64,000 nucleotides of DNA from an uncultured Lachnospiraceae bacterium (GTDB lineage: Bacteria; Bacillota; Clostridia; Lachnospirales; Lachnospiraceae). The notes under the pieces were generated by a model. That model had not been told where the DNA came from. It worked only from the letters and a program-made list of their open reading frames with translations, and searched no databases. Positions 44,285 to 53,820 of this stretch are shown here, in pieces. The stretch lies in NCBI GenBank assembly GCA_910588405.1, contig CAJUPT010000006.1, positions 5,206 to 69,205 of the forward strand. Direction: 5' to 3'. Position numbers and translations under genes: made by a program. Every line of letters starts with the position of its first letter. Within the stretch, counting starts at the first letter, position 1.

Positions 44285-45940
44285 TCAGCTCTGCATGGCC
44301 AACATCAGCGACGGTACCATCTGCTTCTTTCTGGATACCACGCCTTCCAGGTAATATCCGATACCCTGGCTCCTCCCCGCCGGAAACGCATCCGCCAGCA
44401 GAGAAACCGCCATATTCTTCTCTGAACAGATCACCGTGGTAGACTCATCCAGAATGCTGGTCAGCATGAAATAGACCACATCCAATCCGGACTTTTCTTC
44501 CACCTCTTTCAGATAAGGAAGCAGCCGCTCTCCGATGGCCTCCAGCTCATCCGGATTCATGGAATTGATCTGGCCGATCCCTACCTTCACATCACCCACA
44601 GCAAAAGTCTTATAATCCTGATAAAAGATTTCCTCCGATGTTTTCGAACCCAAATCGCTTCCCGCCGTAAACATATCCCTAGCCATTTTGACCGGATCAA
44701 AGCCTGCAATACGGGCCAGCTCTTCGGCTGCAGCCTTATCTGCAGGCGTACAGGTAGGAGAACGATACAGCAATGTATCGGAAATAATGGCACAGCACAA
44801 AAGCCCTGCTGTCCGGGCATCGATCTCTATGCCTTTTTCCTGATACATCTGGTAAATGATGGTTGCGGTACAGCCCAAAGGCTGGTTACGGAAAAATACC
44901 GGATTCATCGTCTCCATCGCCCCCAGTCGGTGATGGTCGATGATCTCCAGAATATCCGCCTTCTCAATGCCGTCCACTGCCTGGGTCCGCTCATTATGGT
45001 CCACCAAAATCACCTGCTTCCGACGCATGCCAAGCAGATTCCGGCGGGAGATCATGCCCCTGTACAGTCCCTCCTCGTCCAAAACGGGGAAATCACGATG
45101 CCGCTTGCTGGCCATCACCTCTTTGATATCGTCGGTAAAATCCTCCACGCCAAAGGTGATAATCTGTTCCTTCGTCATAAAATGACGGATGGGCATACTC
45201 TGATTGATCAGCCTTGCCACCGTATATGTATCAAAAGGGGAACTGATCACCGTACAGTTCTTCTCCTCCGCCAGCATCTTGATCGTTCGGGATACCGGCG
45301 CGCCGTCGCAGACGATAATACAAGCGGCATCCATCTCGATCGCACAGAGCTGCGATTCATACCGATTTCCCAGAATCACCAGATCACCGCCATCGATATA
45401 GCTTTCCATCAGGTCCGGATTCGCCGCCGCAATCAGCACCTTTCCACGGTCAAACACACCATTTTCATCACCGATCAGCATAGTGCCCTCTATGGTTTCC
45501 ACGATATTCGAGTAATGGGTCCTGGCCACAGACAGAATCCGGCTGTCATATACGTTCATGTAAGAATTGGCAATATCGCCAATGGTAATCAGACCTTCCA
45601 GTCTCCGGCCGCTGACGATGGGCAGCGTAACCACATTCAGGTCCTTCATCAGGCTCCACGCTTTTTTCAGAGAGATGCCGCTGTCCACCCCTGCGGTTTC
45701 TCGGATCTCCATATCCTTCACCTGGGTTCCCACATCCGTGATCAGCTCAGGCACAGGCAGCTTAAGATAATCCAGAACAAACTCTGTCTCCGGATTCAGC
45801 TGGCCGGCTCTTTTGGGCTCATATCGTTCCCCTGTTTCCTTCTCCTTTAACCTTGCATAAGCAATGGCGGAGCAGATGGAATCCGTATCCGGATTTTTGT
45901 GTCCAACCACCATCACATGGCCTGTATTAGAAATTGCCAT
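44285..45940 (-). CDS. Manganese-dependent inorganic pyrophosphatase with CBS-DRTGG regulatory domain
   Basis: A 551-residue family II pyrophosphatase. The DHH domain begins with GHKNPDTDSI and is interrupted at about residues 70-305 by a regulatory insert of two CBS domains flanking a DRTGG domain (VVTLPIVSGRRLEGLITIGD, HRDFPVLDEEGLYRGMISRR). It resumes with VDHNERTQ and EIIDHHRLG, and ends with a DHHA2 domain. It hydrolyses pyrophosphate in the cytoplasm, and in this subtype adenine nucleotides bound by the CBS domains adjust activity. The box GGAGG is 7 bases before the ATG. It is a single gene. Confidence 0.93.
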   Translation of the reverse strand: MAISNTGHVMVVGHKNPDTDSICSAIAYARLKEKETGERYEPKRAGQLNPETEFVLDYLKLPVPELITDVGTQVKDMEIRETAGVDSGISLKKAWSLMKDLNVVTLPIVSGRRLEGLITIGDIANSYMNVYDSRILSVARTHYSNIVETIEGTMLIGDENGVFDRGKVLIAAANPDLMESYIDGGDLVILGNRYESQLCAIEMDAACIIVCDGAPVSRTIKMLAEEKNCTVISSPFDTYTVARLINQSMPIRHFMTKEQIITFGVEDFTDDIKEVMASKRHRDFPVLDEEGLYRGMISRRNLLGMRRKQVILVDHNERTQAVDGIEKADILEIIDHHRLGAMETMNPVFFRNQPLGCTATIIYQMYQEKGIEIDARTAGLLCCAIISDTLLYRSPTCTPADKAAAEELARIAGFDPVKMARDMFTAGSDLGSKTSEEIFYQDYKTFAVGDVKVGIGQINSMNPDELEAIGERLLPYLKEVEEKSGLDVVYFMLTSILDESTTVICSEKNMAVSLLADAFPAGRSQGIGYYLEGVVSRKKQMVPSLMLAMQS

Positions 45941-46084
45941 ATCTGGGCCTCCATATTTATATATTAATATATATTTTACCGTTTGTTCATACTTTGTTCA
46001 CAGTCTGCTGTTATGATATTTGTATAGAAAGCAAACGATTCAATAAGAGTTTTCGTCATAATGCACATAGATTTTTCATAATTT

Positions 46085-46107
46085 CCCCAGGATATCTTAT
46101 CCTGGGG
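46085..46107. other. Perfect 10-bp stem-loop
   Basis: CCCCAGGATA and TATCCTGGGG face across TCT. It lies between the small membrane protein gene and the pyrophosphatase gene. On the minus strand it is followed by AAATTATG rather than a T-run, so it may be a weak terminator. Confidence 0.5.
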
Positions 46108-46149
46108 ACTCCTCGTTTATAAAGGTTATAAACATCAGCCTTATTGATT

Positions 46150-46425
46150 TTACTCAGCAACCGTCTCTGCCTCAGTCTCCGCCAGCACGCCTGTCAAGTC
46201 GCTGACCACCATCTCTTCCCGTGCATAGTTCGGACGGGCCGCCAGCTTCGCCTGATAATCATTATAAAAGGTAACGCCGATGGCTGCACCGATTCCTCCG
46301 CACACCACCAGAATAACCGCCCAGGTAATCATCCTGCCGGCTTTTTTCTTCCGTTTTTCCTTCTCCACATTCTCTTTTCTGTGGGCTTTTTCCTGCTTAT
46401 ATCTCTCTACCTTTTCCTGGCTCAT
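46150..46425 (-). CDS. Small single-pass membrane protein
   Basis: A protein of about 91 residues that begins MSQEKVERYKQEKAHRKENV. A highly basic stretch (EKEKRKKKAGR) comes before one membrane helix (ITWAVILVVCGGIGAAIGVTF), and the acidic tail would lie outside. The layout points to a cytoplasmic N terminus. The start at 46425 has AAGGAG upstream at an 11-base distance; a longer frame begins at a GTG at 46464. It is not recognised as a named family. Confidence 0.65.
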   Translation of the reverse strand: MSQEKVERYKQEKAHRKENVEKEKRKKKAGRMITWAVILVVCGGIGAAIGVTFYNDYQAKLAARPNYAREEMVVSDLTGVLAETEAETVAE

Positions 46426-46596
46426 CTCCGTAAATACTCCTTCCTGCCATTCTATCATATTCACCGCTTATACCCATGAACCGAATCCGATAAAATGCGC
46501 CGCTTTAACGTGCAAAAATATCACTCACACATAAACTATTTTATACTCTCACTGTCAAATGTGCAAGTATTTTCTACATATACTCAATCCATAACC

Positions 46597-48357
46597 TCAT
46601 CCTGCCGCCGGCTTTTCCACTATACTTGCCGAAGTATAGAGCTGATAGTATATCCCTTTTTTTTCCATCAGCGTTTCATGGTTCCCTTCCTCCACAATCC
46701 GGTTTCCGGAGAGGACCAGAATCCGGTCAGCTCCGTGAATCGTAGTCAGACGGTGAGCAATGGTCAGCGTGGTCCTGCCTGCAGCCAGCTTATCCAATGA
46801 TTCAGATACCAGATGCTCACTCTCATTGTCCAGAGCAGCGGTAGCCTCATCTAAAAGCAGAACTTTAGGCGCTTTTAAGAATACCCGCGCGATACTGATC
46901 CGCTGCTTCTGTCCGCCAGATAATTTCACCCCCCGCTCCCCCACATAGGTATCATAGCCATCCCTCAGCTCCATAATAAATTCATGAGCTCCGGCCAGCT
47001 TAGCCGCCTCCGTCACTTCCTCCAAGCTGGCTCCCGGCCGCCCATAGGCGATATTTTCGTAGACACTTCCGGAAAACAGGTATACATCCTGCTGCACCAC
47101 ACCCACGCTGCCACGCAGGCTCCTTAAAGTTACCTGCCGGATATTCTGGCCGTCCAGTAAAATCTCACCATTGGTAGGGTCATAGAAACGGGGAATCAGA
47201 TTGCACAACGTAGTCTTTCCGCCGCCCGAAGGACCTACCAGCGCTACCTTCTCCCCGGGCTTAATCGTCAAGTCAATGTTATCCAATACAGGGGTATGAT
47301 CATCCGGATACTCAAAGGACACATGACGAAACGTAATCTGTCCCTCCACATTTTCCAATGGAACCGCGTCCGCTTCATCAAAAATCTCTACCTCAGCGTC
47401 CATCAGCTCCGCAAACCGTTCCACGCCAGTCATCCCTCTCTGGAACTGCTCCGCAAATTCGATAATTCGCCGGATCGTAGCCAGAAGGGTAGTCACATAC
47501 ATGGTATAAGCGACCAAATCTGCCGGGGCAATCCGTCCCCTGATCATAAACAGGCCGCCCGCCACGATCACCACCACATACATCAGACCGTCAAACATAC
47601 GGACCGTATTCTGGAAGGCCGCCATATACCGGTAGGTCTGACGTTTAATCCGTAAAAATTCCTGATTATCCTGGCTGAACTTCGAAAGCTCTACCTCCTC
47701 ATTGGCAAACGCACGCACTACCTTATTCCCCAAAAGGCTGTCCTCGATCCTTGCGTTCAGCTCTCCGATATGGTTTCGCTGAACCTTAAAAGCCTTCCTC
47801 ACCTTTAGGTTAAAGTAAGTGCAGGAAACAGCCATCACAGGAATCAGCACAAAGATAATCACGGTCAACAGCAGGTTAATCCTGGCCAGAATCACAAAGG
47901 ATACCGCCGCTTTTAAAAAGGCAATAAAAAATTCCTCTGGGCAATGGTGGGCAAATTCTGTCACATCGAACAGATCACTGGTGATTCTGGACATGATCTG
48001 CCCCACCTTTGTATTGTTGAAATAATTGTCGGACAGCTTTTGTAAATGGGCAAAGGCATCCTGGCGCATATCCGTCTCAATCGAAGCGCCCATCACATGG
48101 CCGGTATAGGCCATATAATAGCTGGCTAGACCGTCTATAATCCGCAGTCCGAAATATATGGCGCCGATTAACAAAATTGTGCGCACGGTCAGTGTCTGCA
48201 GATCATTCATGCCTGCATTCGTAATATATCGCAGAATCAGAGGCAGCACCATTTCACAAACCGTCGTCAACGCCGCACAGAACAGATCCATAATCATAAT
48301 GCCCATATAATTTTTATAATAGGGCAGAAACCGTTTTAGCAGCACGCTTGTTTTCAT
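46597..48357 (-). CDS. ABC exporter, fused permease and ATPase
   Basis: A 586-residue half-transporter of the MsbA/multidrug type: six membrane helices (about 18-305) and then the ATPase with Walker A GPSGGGKTT, signature LSGGQKQR, Walker B VLLLDEATAALD and the switch His in IAHRL. It probably works as a homodimer that exports lipids, drugs or peptides. The start MKTSVLLKRF at 48357 follows AGGAGG by 11 bases; an ATG three codons earlier is only 2 bases from the box. A longer frame runs back into the structured repeat (GAWKGSCGT) and is rejected. The terminator of prfB and a truncated repeat lie just upstream. Confidence 0.9.
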   Translation of the reverse strand: MKTSVLLKRFLPYYKNYMGIMIMDLFCAALTTVCEMVLPLILRYITNAGMNDLQTLTVRTILLIGAIYFGLRIIDGLASYYMAYTGHVMGASIETDMRQDAFAHLQKLSDNYFNNTKVGQIMSRITSDLFDVTEFAHHCPEEFFIAFLKAAVSFVILARINLLLTVIIFVLIPVMAVSCTYFNLKVRKAFKVQRNHIGELNARIEDSLLGNKVVRAFANEEVELSKFSQDNQEFLRIKRQTYRYMAAFQNTVRMFDGLMYVVVIVAGGLFMIRGRIAPADLVAYTMYVTTLLATIRRIIEFAEQFQRGMTGVERFAELMDAEVEIFDEADAVPLENVEGQITFRHVSFEYPDDHTPVLDNIDLTIKPGEKVALVGPSGGGKTTLCNLIPRFYDPTNGEILLDGQNIRQVTLRSLRGSVGVVQQDVYLFSGSVYENIAYGRPGASLEEVTEAAKLAGAHEFIMELRDGYDTYVGERGVKLSGGQKQRISIARVFLKAPKVLLLDEATAALDNESEHLVSESLDKLAAGRTTLTIAHRLTTIHGADRILVLSGNRIVEEGNHETLMEKKGIYYQLYTSASIVEKPAAG

Positions 48358-48382
48358 CGTTCTCATTTCCTCCTTTCTATTT

Positions 48383-48438
48383 TTAGTTCCGCAGCTCCCT
48401 TTCCAAGCCCCCTGAACCTGGGAGAATTTCCAGCCCCC
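48383..48438 (-). repeat. Truncated copy of the structured leader repeat
   Basis: Only the half nearest the gene is present: GTTCCGCAGCTCCC, AAGCCCCCTG and TGGGAGAATTTCCAGCC on the plus strand. The partner arms of both stems are missing, so this copy cannot fold like the others. It abuts the ribosome binding site of the ABC exporter gene. Confidence 0.8.
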
Positions 48439-48458
48439 ATCCCCCATATCAACACCAC

Positions 48459-48551
48459 AAAAAACCTCCCCTCTTTTTTGGGATACAAGGAAAAAGTCTT
48501 TGAATCAACTTTGTTGTCTCGCATTTCCCAAACTAAAATGGGAGGTTTTTT
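48459..48551 (-). terminator. Long-stem prfB terminator
   Basis: AAAAAACCTCCC (48459-48470) and GGGAGGTTTTTT (48540-48551) form a 12-bp stem. A second, inner pair of TGGGAAA/TATCCCA type lies within a span of about 90 bases. It begins 6 bases after the prfB stop, with a T-run on both strands, so it can terminate in either direction. Confidence 0.65.
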
Positions 48552-48556
48552 CATTT

Positions 48557-49682
48557 TCAATTTTCTTCCGCTATTCCGCCCAGCCGCCTCCACTTCAGAT
48601 ACTCACTGATAAAATGGTCAAGATTTCCATCCATCACGCTGTCCACATTTCCTGTTTCAGCGCCGGTCCGGTGGTCCTTCACCATCGTGTAGGGCTGCAT
48701 CACATAGGAGCGAATCTGGTTGCCCCATCCAATCTCTTTCACATCGCCCCGGATATCCGAAAGTTTTTCCGCATTCTCCTGCTGCTTTAACAGAAACAGC
48801 TTGGCCTTCAGCATCTGCATGGCCTTTGCCTTGTTCTGATGCTGAGAACGCTCATTCTGACACTGCACCACGATATTGGTGGGCAGATGGGTGATACGGA
48901 TCGCAGAGGATGTCTTATTAATGTGCTGGCCGCCCGCACCGCTGGACCGGTAGGTATCGATGCGCAGGTCGTCCTCGTTAATCTCGATATCGAGATCTTC
49001 TTCGATATCCGGCATCACATCACAGGACACAAAAGAGGTCTGCCGTTTTCCCGCCGCGTTAAACGGAGAAATCCTCACCAGACGGTGAACCCCCCGCTCG
49101 GATTTCAGATAACCGAAAGCATTTTCCCCATTGATCTGCACCGTGACAGACTTGACGCCGGCCTCATCACCCTCCAGAAAGTCCAGCTCCTCCGTCGTAA
49201 ATCCTTTTTTGTCTGCCCAGCGAGTATACATCCGGTACAGCATTCCCGCCCAGTCACAGGACTCTGTTCCGCCTGCTCCGGCATGGAGCGTCAGGATAGC
49301 ATTGCACTTGTCATATTCCTCTGACAGAAGGGTATTGATCCGCATTTCCTCCAGGTCATGCTCCAGCGTCTCCATAGCCTCCTGGATTTCCGGAAGCACG
49401 GCAGGGTCATTTTCTTCATAGCCCATATCAATCAGAATCTGAATCTCCTCGAAGGCCGTCTCCATTGCATGATACTTTTCGGCGGTATCCTTTAAATTTT
49501 TCAGTTCCTTCATAATCTTGGCGGAGCGGTCTGCGTCATTCCAGAATTCCGGCTCCTCCATCGTCCGTTCCAGTTCGTCAATCCTTCTTTGCTTTGCCGC
49601 TAAGTTAAAGTGAATCCCTTACTTCCAGCAATGGTTTCTCAAAGGTTGACAGTGTGTATTTGAACTGATCCAGTTCAACCAT
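48557..49682 (-). CDS. prfB: Peptide chain release factor 2, with +1 frameshift
   Basis: Release factor 2 promotes hydrolysis of peptidyl-tRNA at UGA and UAA codons. The first frame starts at ATG 49682 (MVELDQFKYTLSTFEKPLLE then VRDSL) and stops at UAA, 49607-49605. A +1 shift at CTT leads to NLAAKQRRIDELERTMEEPE and on to the C terminus, about 375 codons in all. The stop-recognition motif SPF is in RISPFNAAGKR and the catalytic GGQ in SSGAGGQHINKT. The usual signals are present: an AGGGA internal Shine-Dalgarno, 3 bases, CTT, stop, C. The in-frame stop is UAA and not UGA. An AAGAAGG box precedes the ATG. A terminator follows at 48459. Confidence 0.93.
49604..49622 (-). promoter_or_regulatory. 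prfB programmed frameshift site
   Basis: On the minus strand the order is AGGGAT, TCA, CTT, TAA, C. The spacing equals the classical AGGGGG-UAU-CUU-UGA-C site. The stop codon is UAA (49607-49605) instead of the usual UGA. Confidence 0.85.
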
Positions 49683-49831
49683 TCTTTCACCTTCTTTTCC
49701 ACGTTATTTTTTATTCCCGCAAACAATGAACCAACATCATACTAAGTTCCTTACAGGTATGCATGACCTTACCAACTGCCGCGGGGGCAAAACACCCTAT
49801 AGCTTGTCGCAGGGTATTGCACTTGTTCTTA

Positions 49832-52399
49832 TTATTTCCTGCCGCAGCAAGCTTTATATTTTTTCCCCGACCCGCAGGGACAGGGATCATTGGGATATAC
49901 CTTTTTCTCCGTGTGGCGTACCGTCGCGGAAGAACCGCCGTCCTTATTTGTTCCGGTCACTTTCGCCACCTGCTCCCGCTCCACCTTCTGCTTCGGGCGA
50001 ACGGAAAACAGCTGACGGATCGTCTCCGCCTGGATATTTACGATCAGATCCTCGAACATCTCAAAGGCCGCCATCTTATACTCGATCAGCGGGTCCTTCT
50101 GAGCATAAGCCTGCAGCCCGATTCCCTGGCGCAGCTGCTCCATATCATCCAGATGATCCATCCACTTCCGGTCGATGGACCTGAGCAGGAACACCCGCTC
50201 GATCTCCCTTAACTGCTCGCTCTCGGCGAATTCCGCTTCCCGCATCTCATAGAGCTTGACCGCGCCCTCTTTATAGACATGCTTCAGCTTCTGCTTATCA
50301 AAGGTTTTCAACTGCTCGTCGGTGATCTGCAGCTTAAAGGGAATGGTCCTGGCCACAACCACGGCCAGCTCCGTCATATTCCAATCTTCCGGCGGCTGAT
50401 CATCGGCAATGCACAGATCCACACAGTTCTCCACCGTGTCGGTAATCATTTTCAGGATAGAATCCCGCATATTGATGCCGTCTAACACCTTCCGGCGCTC
50501 TCCGTAGATCACCTCGCGCTGCTCATTCATCACCTGGTCATATTCCAGCAGATTTTTACGAATACCAAAGTTATTGTTCTCAATCTTCTCCTGCGCACGC
50601 TGAATCGCTCCGGTCAGCGCCTTATGCTCGATCTCCTGTCCCTCCGGCACGCCCAGCGCATTGAACATGGACATCAGTCGGTCGGAGCCGAACAGACGCA
50701 TCAGATCATCCTCCAATGAAATATAAAATTTGGATTCGCCGGGATCACCCTGCCGCCCGGAACGTCCTCTTAACTGATTGTCAATCCGTCGGGATTCATG
50801 ACGCTCGGTGCCGATAATCTTTAAGCCGCCCGCTTTCCTGGCTTCCTCATCCAGCTTGATATCCGTACCACGACCGGCCATATTGGTGGCAATGGTTACG
50901 GCGCCGTGAAGCCCGGCATTGGCAATAATTCTTGCCTCCTGCTCATGGAGCTTGGCATTCAGCACCTCTGACATAATGCCTTTTTGCTTCAGCATCTTGT
51001 GTAACAGCTCGCTGGCCTGGATCGTGATCGTACCGACCAGAACGGGCTGCCCCGCCTTGTGGGCCTCGATCACCGCGTTCACTACGGCCTCGTATTTTTC
51101 TTTCTTCGTCTTGTAAACCGCGTCCTCCAAATCCTTACGAATCACAGGAACATTCGTGGGAATCTCCACCACATCCATATCGTAGATGCTGCGAAATTCC
51201 TTTTCTTCAGTCTTGGCCGTACCGGTCATACCGGCTTTTTTATCAAATTTGTTAAAGAAGTTCTGGAAGGTAATGGTGGCGATGGTTTTGCTCTCCCGCT
51301 TCACCTTAACCCCTTCCTTAGCCTCGATGGCCTGATGCAGCCCGTCGGAATAGCGCCGCCCCGGCATAATACGCCCGGTAAACTCATCCACGATCAGCAC
51401 CTGATCCTCCTGCACCACATAATCATGGCCCTCATGCATCAGGTTGTGTGCCCGCAGGGCCAGGATAATATTATGCTGGATCTCGGCATTTTCCGGGTCG
51501 GCCAGATTCTCGATCGTAAAGTACTGCTCCACCATCTTTACGCCCTGTGCGGTCAGAGTAACGATTTTATCCTTCTCATTGACAATAAAATCGCCGTCCT
51601 CCTTGATATTTCCATCGCTTAAAATCAAATCCATTTTGCTGAGTTCCGGACGATCCTCACCCCTTCGCATCCGGCGAGCCAAACGGTCGCACTGCTCATA
51701 AAGCAGCGTGCTCTTGCTGCCCTGACCGGAAATAATCAGCGGCGTTCTGGCCTCGTCGATCAGCACGGAGTCCACCTCATCGATGATGGCGTAATGAAGC
51801 TCCCGCAAGACCAGATTATTTTTATAGAGAACCATATTATCCCGAAGATAATCAAAACCCAGCTCATTATTTGTCACATAAGTGATATCACAGGCATAAG
51901 CTTCCCGGCGCTCATCGCTGGTCATACCATTTAGCACCACACCCACGGTCAGTCCCAGCGCTCTGTGAATGGCGCCCATCCATTCCGCGTCACGGGCGGC
52001 CAGGTAATCATTGACCGTGACCACATGAACACCCCGGCCTTCCAGCGCATTCAGATAAGCTGGGAGAGTGGACACCAGCGTTTTTCCTTCGCCGGTTTTC
52101 ATCTCCGCAATCCGACCCTGATGCAGAATGATACCGCCCATAATCTGTACCGGATAATGCTCCATATCCCGTATCCTCCGGGCCGCCTCCCGCACTGCGG
52201 CAAAAGCCTCCGGCATAATGTCATCCAGCGTCTCCCCTGACGCCAGCCGTTCTTTGAATTCCTTCGTTTTTCCAGCCAGCTCCTCATCGGAAAGGGCCAT
52301 CATCTCCGGCTTTAGCGCCAGCACCTGATCCACGATCGGCTGAATCCGTTTCACTTCCTTCTCACTGTAGCTGCCGAAAATTTTTTGCAAAAGTCCCAT
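49832..52399 (-). CDS. secA: Preprotein translocase ATPase SecA
   Basis: An 855-residue SecA motor that drives secretory proteins through SecYEG at the membrane. The first nucleotide-binding fold has MKTGEGKTLV and VDSVLIDEARTPLIIS. The second has GTITIQASELLHKMLK and NMAGRGTDI. RIDNQLRGRSGRQGDPG is the helicase motif VI. The C terminus ends with a zinc-binding SecB-type motif, PNDPCPCGSGKKYKACCGRK. Its length fits Firmicutes SecA. AGGAGC lies 9 bases before the ATG. It precedes prfB in the same direction, the usual secA-prfB order, with a 150-bp spacer that holds only a short hairpin. Confidence 0.96.
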   Translation of the reverse strand: MGLLQKIFGSYSEKEVKRIQPIVDQVLALKPEMMALSDEELAGKTKEFKERLASGETLDDIMPEAFAAVREAARRIRDMEHYPVQIMGGIILHQGRIAEMKTGEGKTLVSTLPAYLNALEGRGVHVVTVNDYLAARDAEWMGAIHRALGLTVGVVLNGMTSDERREAYACDITYVTNNELGFDYLRDNMVLYKNNLVLRELHYAIIDEVDSVLIDEARTPLIISGQGSKSTLLYEQCDRLARRMRRGEDRPELSKMDLILSDGNIKEDGDFIVNEKDKIVTLTAQGVKMVEQYFTIENLADPENAEIQHNIILALRAHNLMHEGHDYVVQEDQVLIVDEFTGRIMPGRRYSDGLHQAIEAKEGVKVKRESKTIATITFQNFFNKFDKKAGMTGTAKTEEKEFRSIYDMDVVEIPTNVPVIRKDLEDAVYKTKKEKYEAVVNAVIEAHKAGQPVLVGTITIQASELLHKMLKQKGIMSEVLNAKLHEQEARIIANAGLHGAVTIATNMAGRGTDIKLDEEARKAGGLKIIGTERHESRRIDNQLRGRSGRQGDPGESKFYISLEDDLMRLFGSDRLMSMFNALGVPEGQEIEHKALTGAIQRAQEKIENNNFGIRKNLLEYDQVMNEQREVIYGERRKVLDGINMRDSILKMITDTVENCVDLCIADDQPPEDWNMTELAVVVARTIPFKLQITDEQLKTFDKQKLKHVYKEGAVKLYEMREAEFAESEQLREIERVFLLRSIDRKWMDHLDDMEQLRQGIGLQAYAQKDPLIEYKMAAFEMFEDLIVNIQAETIRQLFSVRPKQKVEREQVAKVTGTNKDGGSSATVRHTEKKVYPNDPCPCGSGKKYKACCGRK

Positions 52400-52820
52400 T
52401 GCTATACGCTCCTAATCTTATTCACTCCACAGATGAATGCCTGCGAAGATAGGCTGCAAATGGCAGAGCCAGTGTATTGCCTCTCGCATACACTAAACCA
52501 TCTTATTGTATCACTTATACGGCGTTTGTTCAAGCCGTTTTCCATCTATTCAAGCCGTTTCTAGCCGTTTTCCCTTGCAACGCAGGTTTTTCACTCTAAA
52601 TTTTGCTCTGCTATTCCTAGTATGCTGACACACTAGGACAGCAAAAGCTGGCCGCTCTATTTCCAGCCGCTATTTATGATTAGACACCATTCCCCATATC
52701 ACCACTACATTTTGTGTCAATAGTTTTTGCCTCTTTTTTCCGCGGAAAATCATTTTCTATAATATGCACAAAACATCTGTTTTTTTTAATCACAATATCC
52801 TCTGTATAAAACCGAGGGAA
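52400..52820. other. Gap upstream of secA
   Basis: No gene is visible. AAGCCGTTT is repeated three times at about 52532-52570 as short direct repeats. Further on the DNA is AT-rich with T-runs. Promoters for secA presumably lie here, but I could not pick one with confidence. Confidence 0.5.
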
Positions 52821-52823
52821 AAT

Positions 52824-52924
52824 TGTGGATAATGTGGATAACTTTGTGCATAACTTGATTTTTCAACAAAATATTCCGTTTTCATCTGTGGATAATCTGT
52901 GGGATTATTTTTACGTTATCAACT
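52824..52924. promoter_or_regulatory. Cluster of DnaA boxes
   Basis: Three perfect copies of TGTGGATAA, the reverse complement of the DnaA box TTATCCACA, occur at 52824-52832, 52833-52841 and 52887-52895. One-mismatch TGTGCATAA lies at 52845-52853, and a weaker TTATCAACT at 52916-52924. The first two abut without a gap. The flanks are AT-rich. No dnaA or dnaN gene is near, so this is more likely a DnaA-binding cluster of the B. subtilis DBC or E. coli datA kind than the origin itself. Confidence 0.75.
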
Positions 52925-53069
52925 TTTCAAATTATTTTCAGTCAGAAAGCAGGCAGCCTTTTGTACAATTTTACTTTAAAAGCCTGCGGCATTCATCGCA
53001 TGGATGGCCATGCGGCCAATGCCCTTAAAGATGACTTCATGTTTTTCAAGAATTATTCCCACATTATAC

Positions 53070-53097
53070 TTGCCAAATTTTACAATTATGCTATAAT
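53070..53097 (+). promoter_or_regulatory. hpf promoter
   Basis: TTGCCA and TATAAT are separated by 16 bases, 87 bases before the hpf start. It is the best sigma-A-like match in the region. Confidence 0.7.
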
Positions 53098-53183
53098 ATT
53101 AATAGACTATTCCAATGTGGACAGCTAAATAAACTGTAAATTTACCTGTTCCACAAATCTCGGATAGCCAAAGGAGTGACTTT

Positions 53184-53711
53184 ATGCGTTATACGATCAC
53201 AGGCAGGAATATAACTGTCACCGACGGATTAAGAGCAGCAGTGGAGGAGAAAATCGGGAAACTGGAACGCTACTTTAAGCCTGACACAGAAGTAATTGTC
53301 ACGTTGAGCGTTGAGAAAGACAGACAGAAGATTGAGGTCACGATTCCCGTAAAAGGAAATATCATCCGTTCGGAGCAGGTCAGCAATGACATGTATGTCT
53401 CCATCGACCTGGTAGAAGAGGTCATCGAACGTCAGTTGAAAAAATACAAGACCAAGCTGATCGATTCCAAGCAGAATGCCGCAGCCTTCAGCCAGGCTTA
53501 TGTGGAAGAAGAGTACGACGATCCGGAAGAAATCAAAATCGTCCGCTCCAAACGATTCGGCATCAAGCCTATGGACCCGGAAGAAGCCTGCGTACAGATG
53601 GAACTCCTGGGACACAGTTTCTATGTATTCCGGAATTCCGAAACTGACGAGGTGAATGTGGTTTATAAGAGAAAGGGAAATACTTACGGACTAATTGAGC
53701 CGGAGTTCTAA
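53184..53711 (+). CDS. hpf: Long-form ribosome hibernation promoting factor
   Basis: A 175-residue long HPF. The N-terminal domain (about 1-95), MRYTITGRNITVTDGLRAAV and KIGKLERYFKPDTEVIVTLS, binds the decoding region of the 30S subunit. The C-terminal dimerisation domain (about 120-175), VRSKRFGIKPMDPEEACVQM and GHSFYVFRNSETDEVNVVYK, joins two ribosomes into a 100S particle in stationary phase or stress. AAAGGAG is 6-7 bases before the ATG. A terminator follows. It is upstream of secA in the opposite direction, the same neighbourhood as in many Firmicutes. Confidence 0.95.
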   Translation: MRYTITGRNITVTDGLRAAVEEKIGKLERYFKPDTEVIVTLSVEKDRQKIEVTIPVKGNIIRSEQVSNDMYVSIDLVEEVIERQLKKYKTKLIDSKQNAAAFSQAYVEEEYDDPEEIKIVRSKRFGIKPMDPEEACVQMELLGHSFYVFRNSETDEVNVVYKRKGNTYGLIEPEF

Positions 53712-53719
53712 ACAATCAG

Positions 53720-53748
53720 GGGGCTGTCGTAAAACGACAGCCCCCTTC
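53720..53748 (+). terminator. hpf terminator
   Basis: GGGGGCTGTCGT and ACGACAGCCCCC form a 12-bp stem around a very short loop, followed by TTCGATTTG. It starts 9 bases after the hpf stop. Confidence 0.8.
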
Positions 53749-53820
53749 GATTTGTAATACACTTCTTAACGCTTGCTGAACTTCAAACCGCATAAAATAA
53801 GGCTTTACAGGCTATTTTAA

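Noticed and set aside
48358..48447. Longer N terminus of the ABC exporter reading through the repeat
   Set aside because: The same residues (GAWKGSCGT) occur in front of unrelated genes because they come from the repeat; a good ribosome binding site supports the later ATG.
52824..52924. Chromosomal origin oriC
   Set aside because: DnaA boxes are present, but dnaA, dnaN, rpmH or other usual origin neighbours are not. Only whole-genome skew could settle it, so it is called a box cluster.
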